From NCBI RefSeq assembly GCF_026213295.1, contig NC_079412.1, positions 3,985,813-4,049,812 of the forward strand: a stretch of DNA of 64,000 nt, given 5' to 3'. Positions 41,244-51,920 of the stretch are shown piece by piece. Position 1 is the stretch's first letter, and every line of letters starts with the position of its first letter. A program made the translations under genes and the position numbers. Origin of the DNA: Gadus chalcogrammus (taxonomy: Eukaryota; Chordata; Actinopteri; Gadiformes; Gadidae). A model generated the notes under the pieces. The model saw only the letters and a list, made by a program, of their open reading frames with translations, had not been told where the DNA came from and did not search any database.

Positions 41244-41637
41244 TACTTAATTCCATTTGAGGAATATTGGCCAATAAAGTTTGAGCAGTTATCCCATTGT
41301 TCTTATATGACCATTTTGTTATTGTATAAAAAAAACATACAACCATTATTAGGTGGATACCAATACCCCCCTCTACTAATAAACCCAAATTGTGGTACTG
41401 CACCCAAAGGTGGCGCTATTTAATTTTTTTTTGAACTAGCCTTATTTCTCCTTACGAGATTGACCTGGACTAAAATACTTTCATCATATTAATCTCAAAA
41501 ATCAGATGCATCTTTTTCACCCTGGTCTTCTGCTCTAAAAATGTTTACTTCTCCCACAATTTCATAGAAAAGCCAAACCTCTACAGTCTCAACCCATTTT
41601 GCCTATATGATCATTTTGTTATTGGATAACTACCATA

Positions 41638-42700
41638 CGGCTTGGGGTTTTTCTAGAAAAAAAAAGTAGCAGGGAGCAGACCCCTGCGCAAAGCCGAGGG
41701 AGCAACGCGACCGAGGCGGGGGATGGTGTGGAAGGGGGGTCTCCCCCTTCAACGGCGCGAAGCCTTTGAAAAAATAATGATTAAATGGTACATTCTGAGG
41801 CTATCTTAGAGAGAAATTCTAGCTCTTGTGGTCATCCTGAAAAACTAAAATACTATCAACTTTTGGTAGACTTTACCCTGTAAATAAACACGACAAATTT
41901 CAAAAATATTGGCAAAACTTTTATTAAGTAGGACAAATCACAACAGCAGCCGTCTGTTCCTGAGACTGCCCCAACGGCTCACTGCCTTGTCAAAATCAAA
42001 TTGATCAATTGCAGGCCCCTCAATACTGATCCTGAGGAGGTGGTTCAGGGTTAGTCATGGTAGACCTCCTGTGCCATGCCTCTATGGAACAAGTTTTGGG
42101 GCTCTAGAGTCAATAATGGCGACGCTATAGAAATGTTACTATTGTTGTCGTTTTCAGTTTTGCACTTTGCAGACGGTCCCTAAGCTCGCGGCTGAAAGCC
42201 GACTGCTCGTAGAAGCCAATGCAATTCAGTTTTGCACTTTGCAGACGGTCCCTAAGCTCGCGGCTGAAAGCCGACTGCTCGTAGAAGCCAATGCAATTCA
42301 CCGTTCGCTAAAGACGGCTCGTTTGGATGAAAACGATGTTGTAGCTGGTTCTCTGGGTTCCTACACTTTTATTGGGCTAATTCGGCCGTGCAGCTGCCAT
42401 TTAGTTCCCTGCTACGGGTTCCCTGGTAACAGGGAACAGACTCGGTCTGGGAAACTCCAATTCGGATCGGAATATTTTTGGAGTAATTATAAGTTATTTG
42501 AGGATCAGACACATTGTCAGGTGGTGGTGTTGGGATATTTTCGCGGAGAAAAGATCGTTTTGAGAAATAGTGTATGTTGTACAGCAGCATGTAAGTACAG
42601 ATCCAAGTCTGACAGGTTCAGTCGGCATTTCGGTAGGATGGCGCACGCCGGGAGTATCGGGGCGCAGCGCCCCTGTTCCCTTGTTTAGAAAAAACCCGCT
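41638..42700. mobile_element. Unclassified 1.06-kb inverted-repeat element
   Basis: Ends read CGGCTTGGGGTTTTTCTAG and the inverse of AGCGGGTTTTTTCTAAAC, flanked by ATA (41,635-41,637 and 42,701-42,703). The flanking repeat unit is found uninterrupted near 41,330-41,360, which supports an insertion here. The interior has short palindromes (gggagcagacccctgcg, ggggcgcagcgcccc). A plus-strand frame at 42,167-42,688 has no recognised motif. Class unknown. Confidence 0.5.
42153..42296. repeat. Perfect 72-bp tandem duplication
   Basis: The 72 bases starting ttcagttttgcactttgcag at 42,153 are repeated exactly at 42,225-42,296. The period is a multiple of three, so any frame through it stays open. 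Confidence 0.95.
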
Positions 42701-42952
42701 ATAATTAGGTGGATACCATTAACAGTGCACATTTTCAGATCTGTACTCTTTTAAGAAAGCCCTTAAAGATGAACTGAACTGAAATTTGAAGTTTAGTTGA
42801 TATAACAGATGTCTTCTTATTGGTACAATAACTAAAAATGTCTGAACTTGTTAAAAGGGGTAAAATTGTACGGTGAATGTGTTATTTATGTTACTGGGCG
42901 CCGCCATGTTGGAATCAGGGATAATAATCAGCTACGTCACTGGCATGGTAAC

Positions 42953-43135
42953 GATAGTTATGTTATTATAACTCTAGTTCTATGATTGTAGGCGTAGGCG
43001 TAGCCGTCTAGGCTTCGCCTTATGGGCTTGCACCTATCAGCGTGGGCACCGCCCACATTTCCCACGGTATCGTGTATATAGCGCGGTGAATACCGTCGCT
43101 CATCCTCCACGCTTTTCTTTCAGCATTTGGAGGGT
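42953..43135 (-). repeat. DIRS 3' inverted terminal repeat
   Basis: The segment from ccgtctaggcttcgccttat through the cacgctgatagg-complement to caccgcgctatat matches, inverted, the 5' repeat at 48,579-48,741. The outer 40 bp (gatagttatgttattataac onwards) are unique to this end. A 6-bp unit gcgtag is doubled here relative to the internal region. Confidence 0.9.
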
Positions 43136-43150
43136 ACAGCAGGTGGGAAA

Positions 43151-43250
43151 CTAGACGGCTACGCCTACAATCATAGAACTAGAGTTATAATAACATAACT
43201 ATCTTTCTATTTCATGTAGGCTACGCCGTCTAGGCTTCGCCTTATGGGCT
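43151..43250. repeat. DIRS internal complementary region (ICR)
   Basis: 43,151-43,203 (53 bp) is the exact complement of the outer left end 42,953-43,011 apart from a 6-bp gap. 43,205-43,250 (46 bp) is the exact complement of the outer right end 48,696-48,741. The two halves abut with one base between them, reproducing the junction of the two element ends. Confidence 0.95.
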
Positions 43251-43785
43251 AAGGTGAAGCTGCGAGCGGAGCCCGATCAATGTACTCCTGCTGGACCCCA
43301 GTCAAAACGACCTAAGTCACCAGAACACATTAAGACTCAAAAAAGCCAAGGAAGTGTAAAACACAACAGCTTAATAAAAAACGAATTCCTCCTAGATCAA
43401 GCAAGGCAATGATCAAGGGAGAAAAAAATGAGTCTGTAAAGACTCCGGCTCTAATCCGTGCTTCATGGAACCCATGAAAAGGAAAAGAAAAACCAGAGCA
43501 ACACGGTTTCCATTAGGTCCGCTACTACCGGGGGCGGAGCCACAGAATCCGGCTCTCTAATAAGGGGACTCTCTCGGCCGTTTTTAGAAGAAAAAACGGC
43601 GGGAGTGCCACACTGGCAAACAAAGCCACCTGACAATTGGCGAGCCAATAGAAAAACCTCCCTAGCCTGTTTTTCATTTGAAAAAAGGTGGGAGAGTGAG
43701 ACTGGTAATCAAGTCCAACTCGCCAGCCGGCGAGAGGAAATTCAACCACGCCGCTTTAAAGAACATGTCTATATTCTTAAGCCGT

Positions 43786-44762
43786 AAAAGGGGTCCCGGA
43801 CTCTAGCACAGAGTTGCAGAGTGAGCCCCTGGACATGTCTAACATGTACAAACGGACAAAGGGGCCGGGGAAAGACCAAGACGCAGCCGCGCAGATGTCT
43901 TCCACCGAAACGCCCTTGAGTAGAGCCGTTGAAGCGGCCACGCTCGTGTGGAGTGAGCTTTAATGCCCAACGGTGGCGCCAAGCCCTGCCGAGAGTAGGC
44001 TTAGCAAACACCCTCACAAACCCAGCGAGAAAACCGCTGCTTAGAGAGAGCGCGGCCCCTGCTAGCGTCGCTATAACACACAAACAACTGTTGTGTGGAG
44101 CGGAACGCGGCCGAGCGATTCACGTACATAGCCAACGCCCGAACCGGGCATAGGAGATGCAACTCCGCCTCCGCCTCATCAGAATGAGGCGGGGGGTGAA
44201 AAGCCTTAAGCACAATATCCCTCGACCGAAAATAACTATTAATGTTCTTCGGGAGGAACGCAGGATTAGGTCTGAGCAACGCAAAGGAGCTGTCCTCGTT
44301 TAGCAACAAGCAACTCGGGCTGACAGACAGAGCGGTTAGCTCACCGGCCCGCTTGGCAGAAACCAAGGCCAACAAGAGTGCCGTCTTAAATGACAAGGCA
44401 TCCAAGGGGGCCTGAGAAAGAGGCTTGAAAGGATCCCTGGACAATCCGCGCAACACGGTGGGGAGATCCCAGCGTGGTGTAAGCACGCGTGAAAACAGGC
44501 CTAACCCGTCTAGCCCCACGCAAGAATCTCTTGACCAGTGGATGGCTGAAGATCGGTCCACCATCACAGCCTGCATGGCCAGCCGAAACGGCTGCCGCAT
44601 AGACCTTGATAGTGGAGAAGGCCAAACCTTTTTCCAATAAGTTTTGCAGAAACGAAAGCACGCTTCCCACCTCGCATTGAGATGGGACAGCGTGGTTCCT
44701 CTCTCACCATTAGAGAAAGGCGCACCACTTCGCCGCATAGAGGGAAGAAGTAGAAGGCGCAC
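43786..44762 (-). pseudogene. DIRS tyrosine recombinase
   Basis: The frame 44,001-44,762 has SKRAGELTALSV-type text (LVSAKRAGELTALS) with the first catalytic Arg, DIVLKAFHPPPHSDE and LHLLCPVRALAMYVNRS, all typical of DIRS recombinases. After a frame change near 44,000 the HSTR motif (His-x-x-Arg) appears near 43,960, and after another change near 43,940 the segment ICAAASW and VRLYMLD with the nucleophile Tyr. The R-H-R-Y set is thus present but split over three frames. The enzyme would insert the circular DNA intermediate. Confidence 0.85.
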
Positions 44763-44956
44763 TAGCGCTCTGAATAGTGTTGATAACCGTCTCAGGCAAA
44801 CCTTTGCCCTGCAGAATCAACCTCTCAGGAGCCAAACCAACAGCCGTCCCGAGACATCGGGCGGGTGGTGCACCGTCCCGTGGGCCTGTGAGAGCGCATC
44901 CGGCCTGAACGGTACTGGCCACGGCGCTGACCGCAAGAGGCGGCCAGCTCTGGAAA

Positions 44957-46440
44957 TCACAGAGCTGAACGGTTCTCCGGGGCCACTAATATCAGGGACA
45001 GACTCTCCTGTCTGACCCGTTCCAGAAGAGGAAGGATCAGCTGGAGCGGGGGAAACGCATACAAGAGAGCCCGCGGCCAAGGTGTGTGTGCCAACGCATC
45101 TACCCCCAACGGGGGAAGATCCCGAGGGCTGAGGGAGAACCACCACCTGCAGTGCGTGTTCTCCCTGGACGTGAAGAGGTCCACCTGTGCTGTCTCGAAC
45201 TTCTGCCAGATCAGTCTGACAATGTCGGGATGTAACCGCCACTCGTCTCGGCGGAGACCGCCTCGAGACATGAGGTCCGCCCCAAAGTTCTGAGCGCCCG
45301 CGATATGCAGGGCTCTCAGACTGAGGAGATACTGATGAGCCCAAAGCCAGAGCTCGACCGCCTTTCGGTGGAGAGCAGGGGAGCGGCCGCGCACCAGGTG
45401 AAAGAAATGCAACAGCATTTTCCTCACAGCGTCGAGCTCCAACACATTTAAGTGTGCTGTAGTGGGCGTGCGCCACTTGTCCCCGACCGAGTGAGAGAGG
45501 CACGTTCCTCCCCAACCCGTCAATGAGGCGTCCGTGAAGACCACTACGTAGGACGCCACCCTGCCCAGGGGAACACCCCTGAGAAGGGCGGAGGGTCTTT
45601 TCCAATATTCCAGGTCTGGCGACACCGAACGGGAAACGAGGAGCACCCTGAGCTTGTGTCGCCTGGAGTCTAACCGTTGGCGAGCAAACCACCGCTGGAG
45701 TCTGCGCATAAAAAGCAGACCCAGGGGGACCACGGGGTGGGCAGCTGCCATCAGCCCTAACAGGCGCATGGTGGACAGTGCGGTCACGTTTCTGCGAACG
45801 CGAAAACGAGAGAGCGTCGACAGGATGGCGTCTCGCCGAGGAGGCGAAAGCATCGCAGTCATGGTGGCTGAGTCTAGGCAAAGCCCCAAGTAGACTGTCT
45901 GCCGGCTGGGGAGCGGGGAGCTCTTCTCCCAGTTGATGGCAAAACCCAGGAAGGCGAGATGGTTTATCACAAACATGGTGTCCCTTCTCGCGGTCTCTTC
46001 TGAGTTGCTCAGAAGAAGCAGGTAGAAGAGAGGTAGGAGAGAATCCTCTTTTCCTGACGCCTGAGCGATTCCAACGCCGTCTCCACACACTTCGAGAAGG
46101 TGCGCGGAGCCAGGGAATAGCCGAACGGCAGACACTGGTACTCGTATGCCATCCCCATAAAGGCAAAGCGGAGAAACTTCCTGTGCGCCTGCCGAACAGG
46201 GACGTGGAAGTAATCATCCTTGAGATCCAGGGACGTGAACCAATCGCCCTCTCTCACACACCGGAACAACGCTCCGACAGTGAGCATTCTGAACTTCCTC
46301 GTGGCAACGGATCTGTTGAACACGCGAAGATCCAGAATAGGTCTCTTTTCCCCTGGCTTCTTGGAAACCAGGAAGTAGCGGGAATAAAACCCTAGGTGAG
46401 ACTCGTGGGGGGGAACGACAGTGATGGCCCCCTTTACCTA
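44957..46440 (-). pseudogene. DIRS reverse transcriptase-RNase H
   Basis: RT starts in the frame 46,009-46,323 (FNRSVATRKFRML, WFTSLDLKDDYFHVPVRQAH, MAYEYQCLPFGYSLAPRTFS). It changes frame near 46,035. The frame 44,957-46,135 continues with NHLAFLGFAINWEKSSPLPS, YLGLCLDSATM, then RNase H with VVVFTDASLTGWGGTCLS (catalytic Asp), LNVLELDAV (Glu), ALHIAGAQNFGADLMSRGG (Asp) and DLFTSRENTHCRWWFS. At the place of the YxDD active site the sequence reads YLSS in one frame and YLLL in the next, so the paired Asp are missing. Confidence 0.88.
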
Positions 46441-48352
46441 GAGACATGTCACCTCTGCTGCCAGAGCCCTGCTCGCAGCCGGGTCCCGTAGCGTGGTCTC
46501 CACCAACCCCATAAAGGGTGGGGGACGACGCTTGAACTGTATGGGATGGCCCCATCTCAACGTGGTGTCCAACCACGATGGCAGAACGCACCGCTCTTGC
46601 CAACACGCATAGCGGTCGGAGAGAGGGCGAGCCGACAGCTGAGGAAGACCGTCCAGGAATAACCCGTATTCCTCTGCCCCTACCGCCTCCACACTGCGTG
46701 TGAGCCAAGGGGGGCTTCCCATGAAAGTGAGGAGGCTCAGCGAGCGAAGGAGACGTACCAGATCCAGCCGCTGTAAAAACAACGAGCTGTCTAGACGTCT
46801 CGCTCGTGCCCGCTGAACAGGGAGCGAGTCGTCCGGCCGCCGCACCTGTGCGCATGCGCTGTCCGCAGGCTGTAGCCACAGCGCGCAGACCCGTCTCCTC
46901 ACCTATAATGTGGGGAACTGGGAGACCGGTACAAGCGGCCATATCCACGGGCTCGTGCAACGAGTCTCTGATCCGTCCACGAGGCTCCAAGGGACGCAGC
47001 TTCTTAGAAGCAGGTGAACCAGAGGCCATGTGAACACGCCGTCCGACCGCCACCCTACAGCCACAGGGCTGAGAGGGGGGAAGAGGCAACATGGAGGAAC
47101 GCACCACAAGCGTAGGACGCAGGTGGCCTGAGGAATATCGCTCTTTAGGTACCATGTAGCCTACCGCTGTTCGGCCGAACGGTCTTTACTTTTTTTTTTT
47201 TTTTTTAATAGGGAAAGAAAAAGTAGGAGCAAGCTTCCGGAACTTACCGGAACTGGCGCTGCTCTACCCGGCTGCTGCGGCACCGGGGCTGGAGTCGGAG
47301 GCGGCCCCCTGGAACGCTGGGACCGGCCTGGACCCCGCCTCCTCCCAGCCTGCTGGTGGGAGGAGCCCGTGAGGACCGGCCTGGACCCCGCCTCCTCCCA
47401 GCCTGCTGGTGGGAGGAGCCTGTGAGAATCGCCCCGAACCGGGAACGATTCTCACGGACTGACTGCTGGTGCGCGAGCACCTCGGAGAACCGGGGACCAA
47501 ATAGGCCATCAGGCGCTAGTGGACCCTGGACGAGGCTGGCCCGCTCTCGTTCCTGCACCGCAGTGTGGGAGAGCCATATGACCCTTTGAATCATGGTAGC
47601 CCACGCCATATGCCGGCCGGCCGAAACGGCTATTGGCTGGCATAGCTGGAGGATGGCGCTGGAAAAAGCGGGAAACCGCCAGCCATCTCGCGGCTTCCTC
47701 CGGGCCGTAGGCCTCCCTGTCAGCAAACAAGGAGACCATGGCAGAGGAGAGCAGGGCGATGTTGTTGACCGCCGCCGTGGATTGCCGGCCTAACATCCGT
47801 TAGGCCGACAATCTGCTTCTGGAGGCGGTCGGGGGGCAGCGGCTTTTCGTTAGGGCGCCATCCGGCGCCCGGACAGAGAAGCGCTGCCAGTGGAGGCTCC
47901 TGGCGAGGGATCCCCCTCGCTTACCGGAGCCTTCAGGGTAGAAGGGTCCCCACCTGCAGCAGTAAACAAGTGCTGCACAGGCGGGAACAAGGGGTAACCC
48001 GCCGGGAACCAGATGGGGTGCGAAAGCACTCGCCCTGCATATCGTCAGATACGGGGGCGAGAGGCGGGGCCGGCATGGGAAACCCTTTGATGGCCTCCGC
48101 CTCACCCATGATCTCCCCGCGACGGTGGCGGTTGTAACCCGAGAGCGGGAAAAACCGGACGCCGAGTCGCCGTCCATGGAGGCGTCGTCGTCGGCGTCGA
48201 TGATGCCATCGCGTCAGGTCCACCGCAGGGGAAAAGAAGAGATGCCTGGAGAGGATCCCCTCTTCAGGCAGCTCCCGGCAGGCGACACAGGAGACGGGGG
48301 CCGCCATAGCAGCCTCGGCGTGGTCGGTGCCGAGGCACACAGAGCATGCCAA
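46441..48352 (-). pseudogene. DIRS Gag and RT leader region, broken
   Basis: Several frames give pieces of DIRS ORF1. 47,933-48,352 has ACSVCLGTDHAEAAM and a second Cys pair, a zinc-binding N-terminal motif of DIRS Gag. 47,509-47,796 has AVNNIALLSSAMVSLFAD, and 47,244-47,726 has MIQRVIWLSHTAVQERERAS followed by GPLAPDGLFGPRFSEVL. 46,438-46,902 holds the start of Pol (WGHPIQFKRRPPPFMGLVET). A 53-bp duplication near 47,321-47,426 shifts the frame. Not functional as it stands. Confidence 0.75.
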
Positions 48353-48578
48353 GTGCCCGTCACCCGGTGCCAGGGAGGCGGGACAGGAGGCGCATAGGAG
48401 TCCTGAAAAGGACCTAGCTCCAGGAGCGCTCTCAGGTGGCCCTGAAAAGGGGCCGTTTGTCCGCGGCCTCGCCCGAGCCTGCCACCGGCTCGGGAGATCC
48501 GTGTTTAAGTCTTCATCTTCTTCTTAATAGTAGTTCTCAATTTCTCGCTGATAAGCACAAGTGCTGAAAGAAAAGGGA

Positions 48579-48741
48579 GGATGAGCGACGGTATTCACCG
48601 CGCTATATACACGATACCGTGGGAAATGTGGGCGGTGCCCACGCTGATAGGTGCATAGTTTGAATTTTCAGCGCAGGACAAGCCCTTACGGGACAAGCCC
48701 ATAAGGCGAAGCCTAGACGGCGTAGCCTACATGAAATAGAA
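48579..48741 (-). repeat. DIRS 5' inverted terminal repeat
   Basis: Inverse of the 3' repeat, with about 40 extra bp (a doubled acaagccc..acgggacaagccc block at 48,678-48,700). The inner half holds caccgcgctatatacacgat, with a TATA-like tatata that may be promoter. Confidence 0.85.
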
Positions 48742-48780
48742 CCTGCTCCTACTCTGTGGCTCTAGCAGCCACAGCAGGTA

Positions 48781-49209
48781 ATGAGTCAGACTCTGAGGCT
48801 CTCTGAAATTGCTACAGACAAGAAAACAACCAGGTCTACAGGAGGATCATACTGTATTGCCCCTGGCTGCAGTAATAAATTATATAGGGCCAAGGCAGCT
48901 GGGGTAATCACACATTTCCACAGGCTTCCTTTGAAAAGGAAACCATCCCTGAATGCATGGCTGGCAGCCTTAAAACTGGTTAACCCTCCAATTTCCCCTT
49001 GATTCAGAGTCTGTAGTGACAATTTTTTAGCTACAGACTATGAAGAGACCTGTACTTTCAGTACAACAGGGTCACTGGTTTTGGTTAAGTCCAACAGGCT
49101 GAAACCTAAAACAATTCCATCCATTTTTGACTTTTCAAGTTATAGTACAGGGCAGACCGACTGGAATCAACACCACCGACGCTATCTGTCGCAGAGACAG
49201 GGCGCTTAA
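48781..49209 (+). pseudogene. THAP-type zinc finger gene relic
   Basis: From the ATG at 48,781 a 142-codon stretch has one in-frame stop at 49,000. It encodes a THAP domain: YCIAPGCSNKLY (first Cys pair), VITHFHRLPLKRKPSLNAWL with the conserved Trp, then after the stop VCSDNF and RLKPKTIPSIFDFS. THAP domains use Cys-Cys-Cys-His; here the last ligand, His of the usual CSxHF, is Asn. THAP domains occur in P-element transposases and in many fish genes; no transposase core follows. The DIRS element ends only 40 bp upstream. Premature stop plus ligand loss argue that it is dead. Confidence 0.75.
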
Positions 49210-50051
49210 ACTAACCATTCAGGCGGAGGACATAGAGGTATGTTTAGCTGCTATCCAGCTAGTAGCTACACTTGGTCTACTAGGCAAAGTGCAGGATGTT
49301 GGGGTCACATACACAAAACACCAAACTCCAAGCTACTGATTAAACCACGGCGGGTCTGTAAACAGAAGTTCCAGAAATGTCCCTTTCTGCTCAACCTGAT
49401 GTTCGTCAAATAGCCGATTGCTATTTACTTTTGCAGTTCCTTAGTAGGATGCATCTGTGCAATATCCATCAACATCCACCAGAAAGTAAACCTCCAACAT
49501 CCACCTAAAGTAAACCGTGACATTCGTGAAACCGCCTTGCAGCATATCAACCAACACCTTTTTTGGGGTCTGATGAGCGTCGGCATCGGGCGCCTTAACC
49601 CGGCGTTCGGTTTATCCCGAAGCGCCAGTTCTGCTTACCGCTCATCAGTGGTTGTATCTCCCAAAGCATCTAACATGTCTTGCCGTAATAGCTTGACTGA
49701 CGGCGCTACAGCGCTTTAATTGTAAATGTCAAAGGATAGAAACTTAACAAAGCGCTCCCATTGGATGATGTCATCCAATCACATTTTCCATTTGTCTGCC
49801 ACGATTTTTCTAAATTGCACAGGACATCATGCATGCTCTCAACATTGATTATATTCAGAACATTATGCATTTTTGTTAATATAGTCTGCTTATCCATTTT
49901 GTGCTATTTCCTTGAAATGCACAAAATGGATAAGCAGACAATATTTCCTAAAATGCATAATTTTAGGTTCACCTAATAGAAAAAAACATATTATATTATT
50001 ATATCTAACCCTATATTTATCTATATCTATATCTATGTATCTATGTATCTA

Positions 50052-50100
<49 letters not shown>

Positions 50101-50290
50101 CTTGTTACTCTGGCATTCCTGCTGGGTATAACTCCTCTTTAATCAGTTTTATGTCTGAAAGAGGATTTTGGTCCGGTCCTTCTTGTTTGCATGTTTCTAT
50201 TATAAATACATTGGTTTTTAAACGCTACCACCAACCAAAAAATGACTTTACTCTTGTCATTATTGACTCCTGAACTTGCAGCATGTAGCC
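49210..50290. other. IFT74 intron 8 spacer: hairpin and TA repeat, no gene seen
   Basis: A perfect 21-bp hairpin lies at 49,884-49,904 / 49,919-49,939 with a 14-base loop; weaker pairing continues outward to about 49,860 and 49,968. A TA/ATCT simple repeat fills 50,015-50,094. The block 49,450-49,540 has catccacc and aaagtaaac duplicated. Nothing coding was recognised. Confidence 0.6.
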
Positions 50291-50292
50291 TA

Positions 50293-51887
50293 CAGGGCTC
50301 TAAAGTGCGACCAATTTGGTCGCACATGCGACCTAATTTCTCAATGGTGCGACTAAAAAAAATCTGAGGTCGCACCGGTGCAACCAGCCGTTCAAAAAGA
50401 AAAAACCTCCGCGACTCTGAAAGGCCCATATCATGGTCTAAACCAATCAGAGATAATGAAGAGCGAGACCCCCCTCTGATTGGCCGTGGTCCAGATATTC
50501 CTGTTTATTCTACTTCATTTAAGAATGCTCGTCAGAATTTTGCGATTTTCACTGGCTACAATATTGCATCTGTCAGTTGTCAAATTTGCTGAACAAAATG
50601 TTAAACTTCAATAATTGTTCATAGTCAACTTATATAGTGCATTTATTTAAACTCTCAACAGTAGCATAACGATACAGCTTCGCCACATCGGCGGGAAAAC
50701 ACGGCACACGCAAAGTAGGCTACATCCATGGAATCAGCCGTTCAAAACCAGTCTGCATGAATCGTATGACAACTGGATGGCGGGGGATGCGGACAAGGTA
50801 TACACCGCAGGGGAGAACATGAGAGCCCCAGCTCGCCGCATAGTAGCCTGGGTGCTTTAAGCATGGAATAAGCTGGATACGGAGTGGGTGAAAAACTATG
50901 TGTGTGTGTGTGTGTGTGTGTTTGTGTGTCACTCTGTTCGAGCCTGCATGAGAGTTCAATGTTGTCATTAGTGTAAAGTATTCGGTTACTTATAATAAAA
51001 GACGTCCACACATCGGTCCAAGTTAAATCAACGTCTTTACTTTCGGTCCGCGTCCGCGCATGCGTGCTCCGTAACAACGTATATCGTTTACGTCATTTAC
51101 ACGTGATCATACAATTCTATTACAATTAGCTGTTACGTCTTTCTGACCAATCGCAGTTCAAGGCCGACCTGGGCTGTACCACTTTGGGAGGGGGCGCTCA
51201 GTTACTTTCCTCCCCTCTAGACAAAACCGAATTGGTTGCGACGTTGACCCGGCGCCGCCCGAAACGTTAACGGGCCACAGGGAATTCTCACAACTCTCCC
51301 GATTACCACTCTGCGTGTGCGTGCGTGCGTGCCTGTGTGTGTGTGCAGGCGTTATTCAATTAAATTGCCTGGTGAACATATAGGCCTACGGTAATATTCA
51401 TACTGGTTTAAATAATGCATTTGATAGCAGGCTATTTCCCATCGTTGCTGAGCAAGAGTTTTGTTCGAAAGTTCAGTGATAGAAAACAAATAATAGCCCA
51501 GGCTATTGCCAAAGATCAAGAAGGCCAAACTACATGAGTTGGCCATCAGAGGGGCATGTGACTGCAATTGAGGATAGGCCATAAGACCTAAGACCTGAAA
51601 TTGCAGCTCAGTGAAGCACTTACAGCACCAAAATCTTTCTGTGAAATTACCTTTCTTGTGCAAATATTCAAATAAAGAACATTATGTTGACCAGATTCTT
51701 AGTTCATCATTTACAAGTCAATATTGCCTATATGGAAAGCTATTTAAAAACATGAACCTGTAAAACTGCAGTGTTGAATGCGATATGGTCGACAATTTGG
51801 GTGCACCTAACTTTTGTGCTGGTGCACCTAAGAAAAAAAGTTAGGCGCACCAGTGCAACCAGTGAAAAATGTTAGTTTAGAGCCCTG
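50293..51887. mobile_element. hAT-type element, CAGGGCTCTAAA ends
   Basis: Begins CAGGGCTCTAAA and ends TTTAGAGCCCTG, a perfect 12-bp inverted repeat. Flanks are tagcctac (ending 50,293) and gagcctac (starting 51,887), an 8-bp duplication with one mismatch. Both subterminal regions repeat gtcgcac/ggtgcacc words. The interior includes a GT run at 50,898-50,930 and no transposase. Confidence 0.8.
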
Positions 51888-51920
51888 AGCCTACCTTTAT
51901 GCAGAGAATAATGACAATAA

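Larger units (their letters stand above)
38410..42760. repeat. Diverged ~0.3-0.45-kb repeat units, split by two transposons
   Basis: The block with aaacccaaat..gtggtactgc and acccaaaggtggcgctatt occurs at about 38,445 and again at about 41,385, followed in both by agattgacctggact. A linker phrase, attaggtggatacca, recurs at 41,349 and 42,704. The Pogo element (38,753-41,243) and an unclassified element (41,638-42,700) are inserted into these units. The unit itself has no coding capacity. Confidence 0.65.
42953..48741 (-). mobile_element. DIRS retrotransposon with complete terminal architecture
   Basis: A 5.8-kb minus-strand DIRS element. DIRS elements integrate with a tyrosine recombinase and therefore lack target duplications. 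The 5' inverted repeat is at 48,579-48,741, followed leftwards by Gag, RT/RNase H, tyrosine recombinase, an internal complementary region (43,151-43,250) and the 3' inverted repeat (42,953-43,135). The internal region is complementary to both outer ends, as the family's circle-junction replication model requires. Reading frames carry several breaks. No duplication flanks it, in keeping with the family. Confidence 0.93.

Noticed and set aside
42167..42688. 173-codon protein gene
   Set aside because: No recognisable domain, partly made by the 72-bp duplication, and located inside an inverted-repeat element.
49537..49719. Further exon of the THAP gene
   Set aside because: Short frame without motif and no convincing splice sites linking it to 48,781-49,209.
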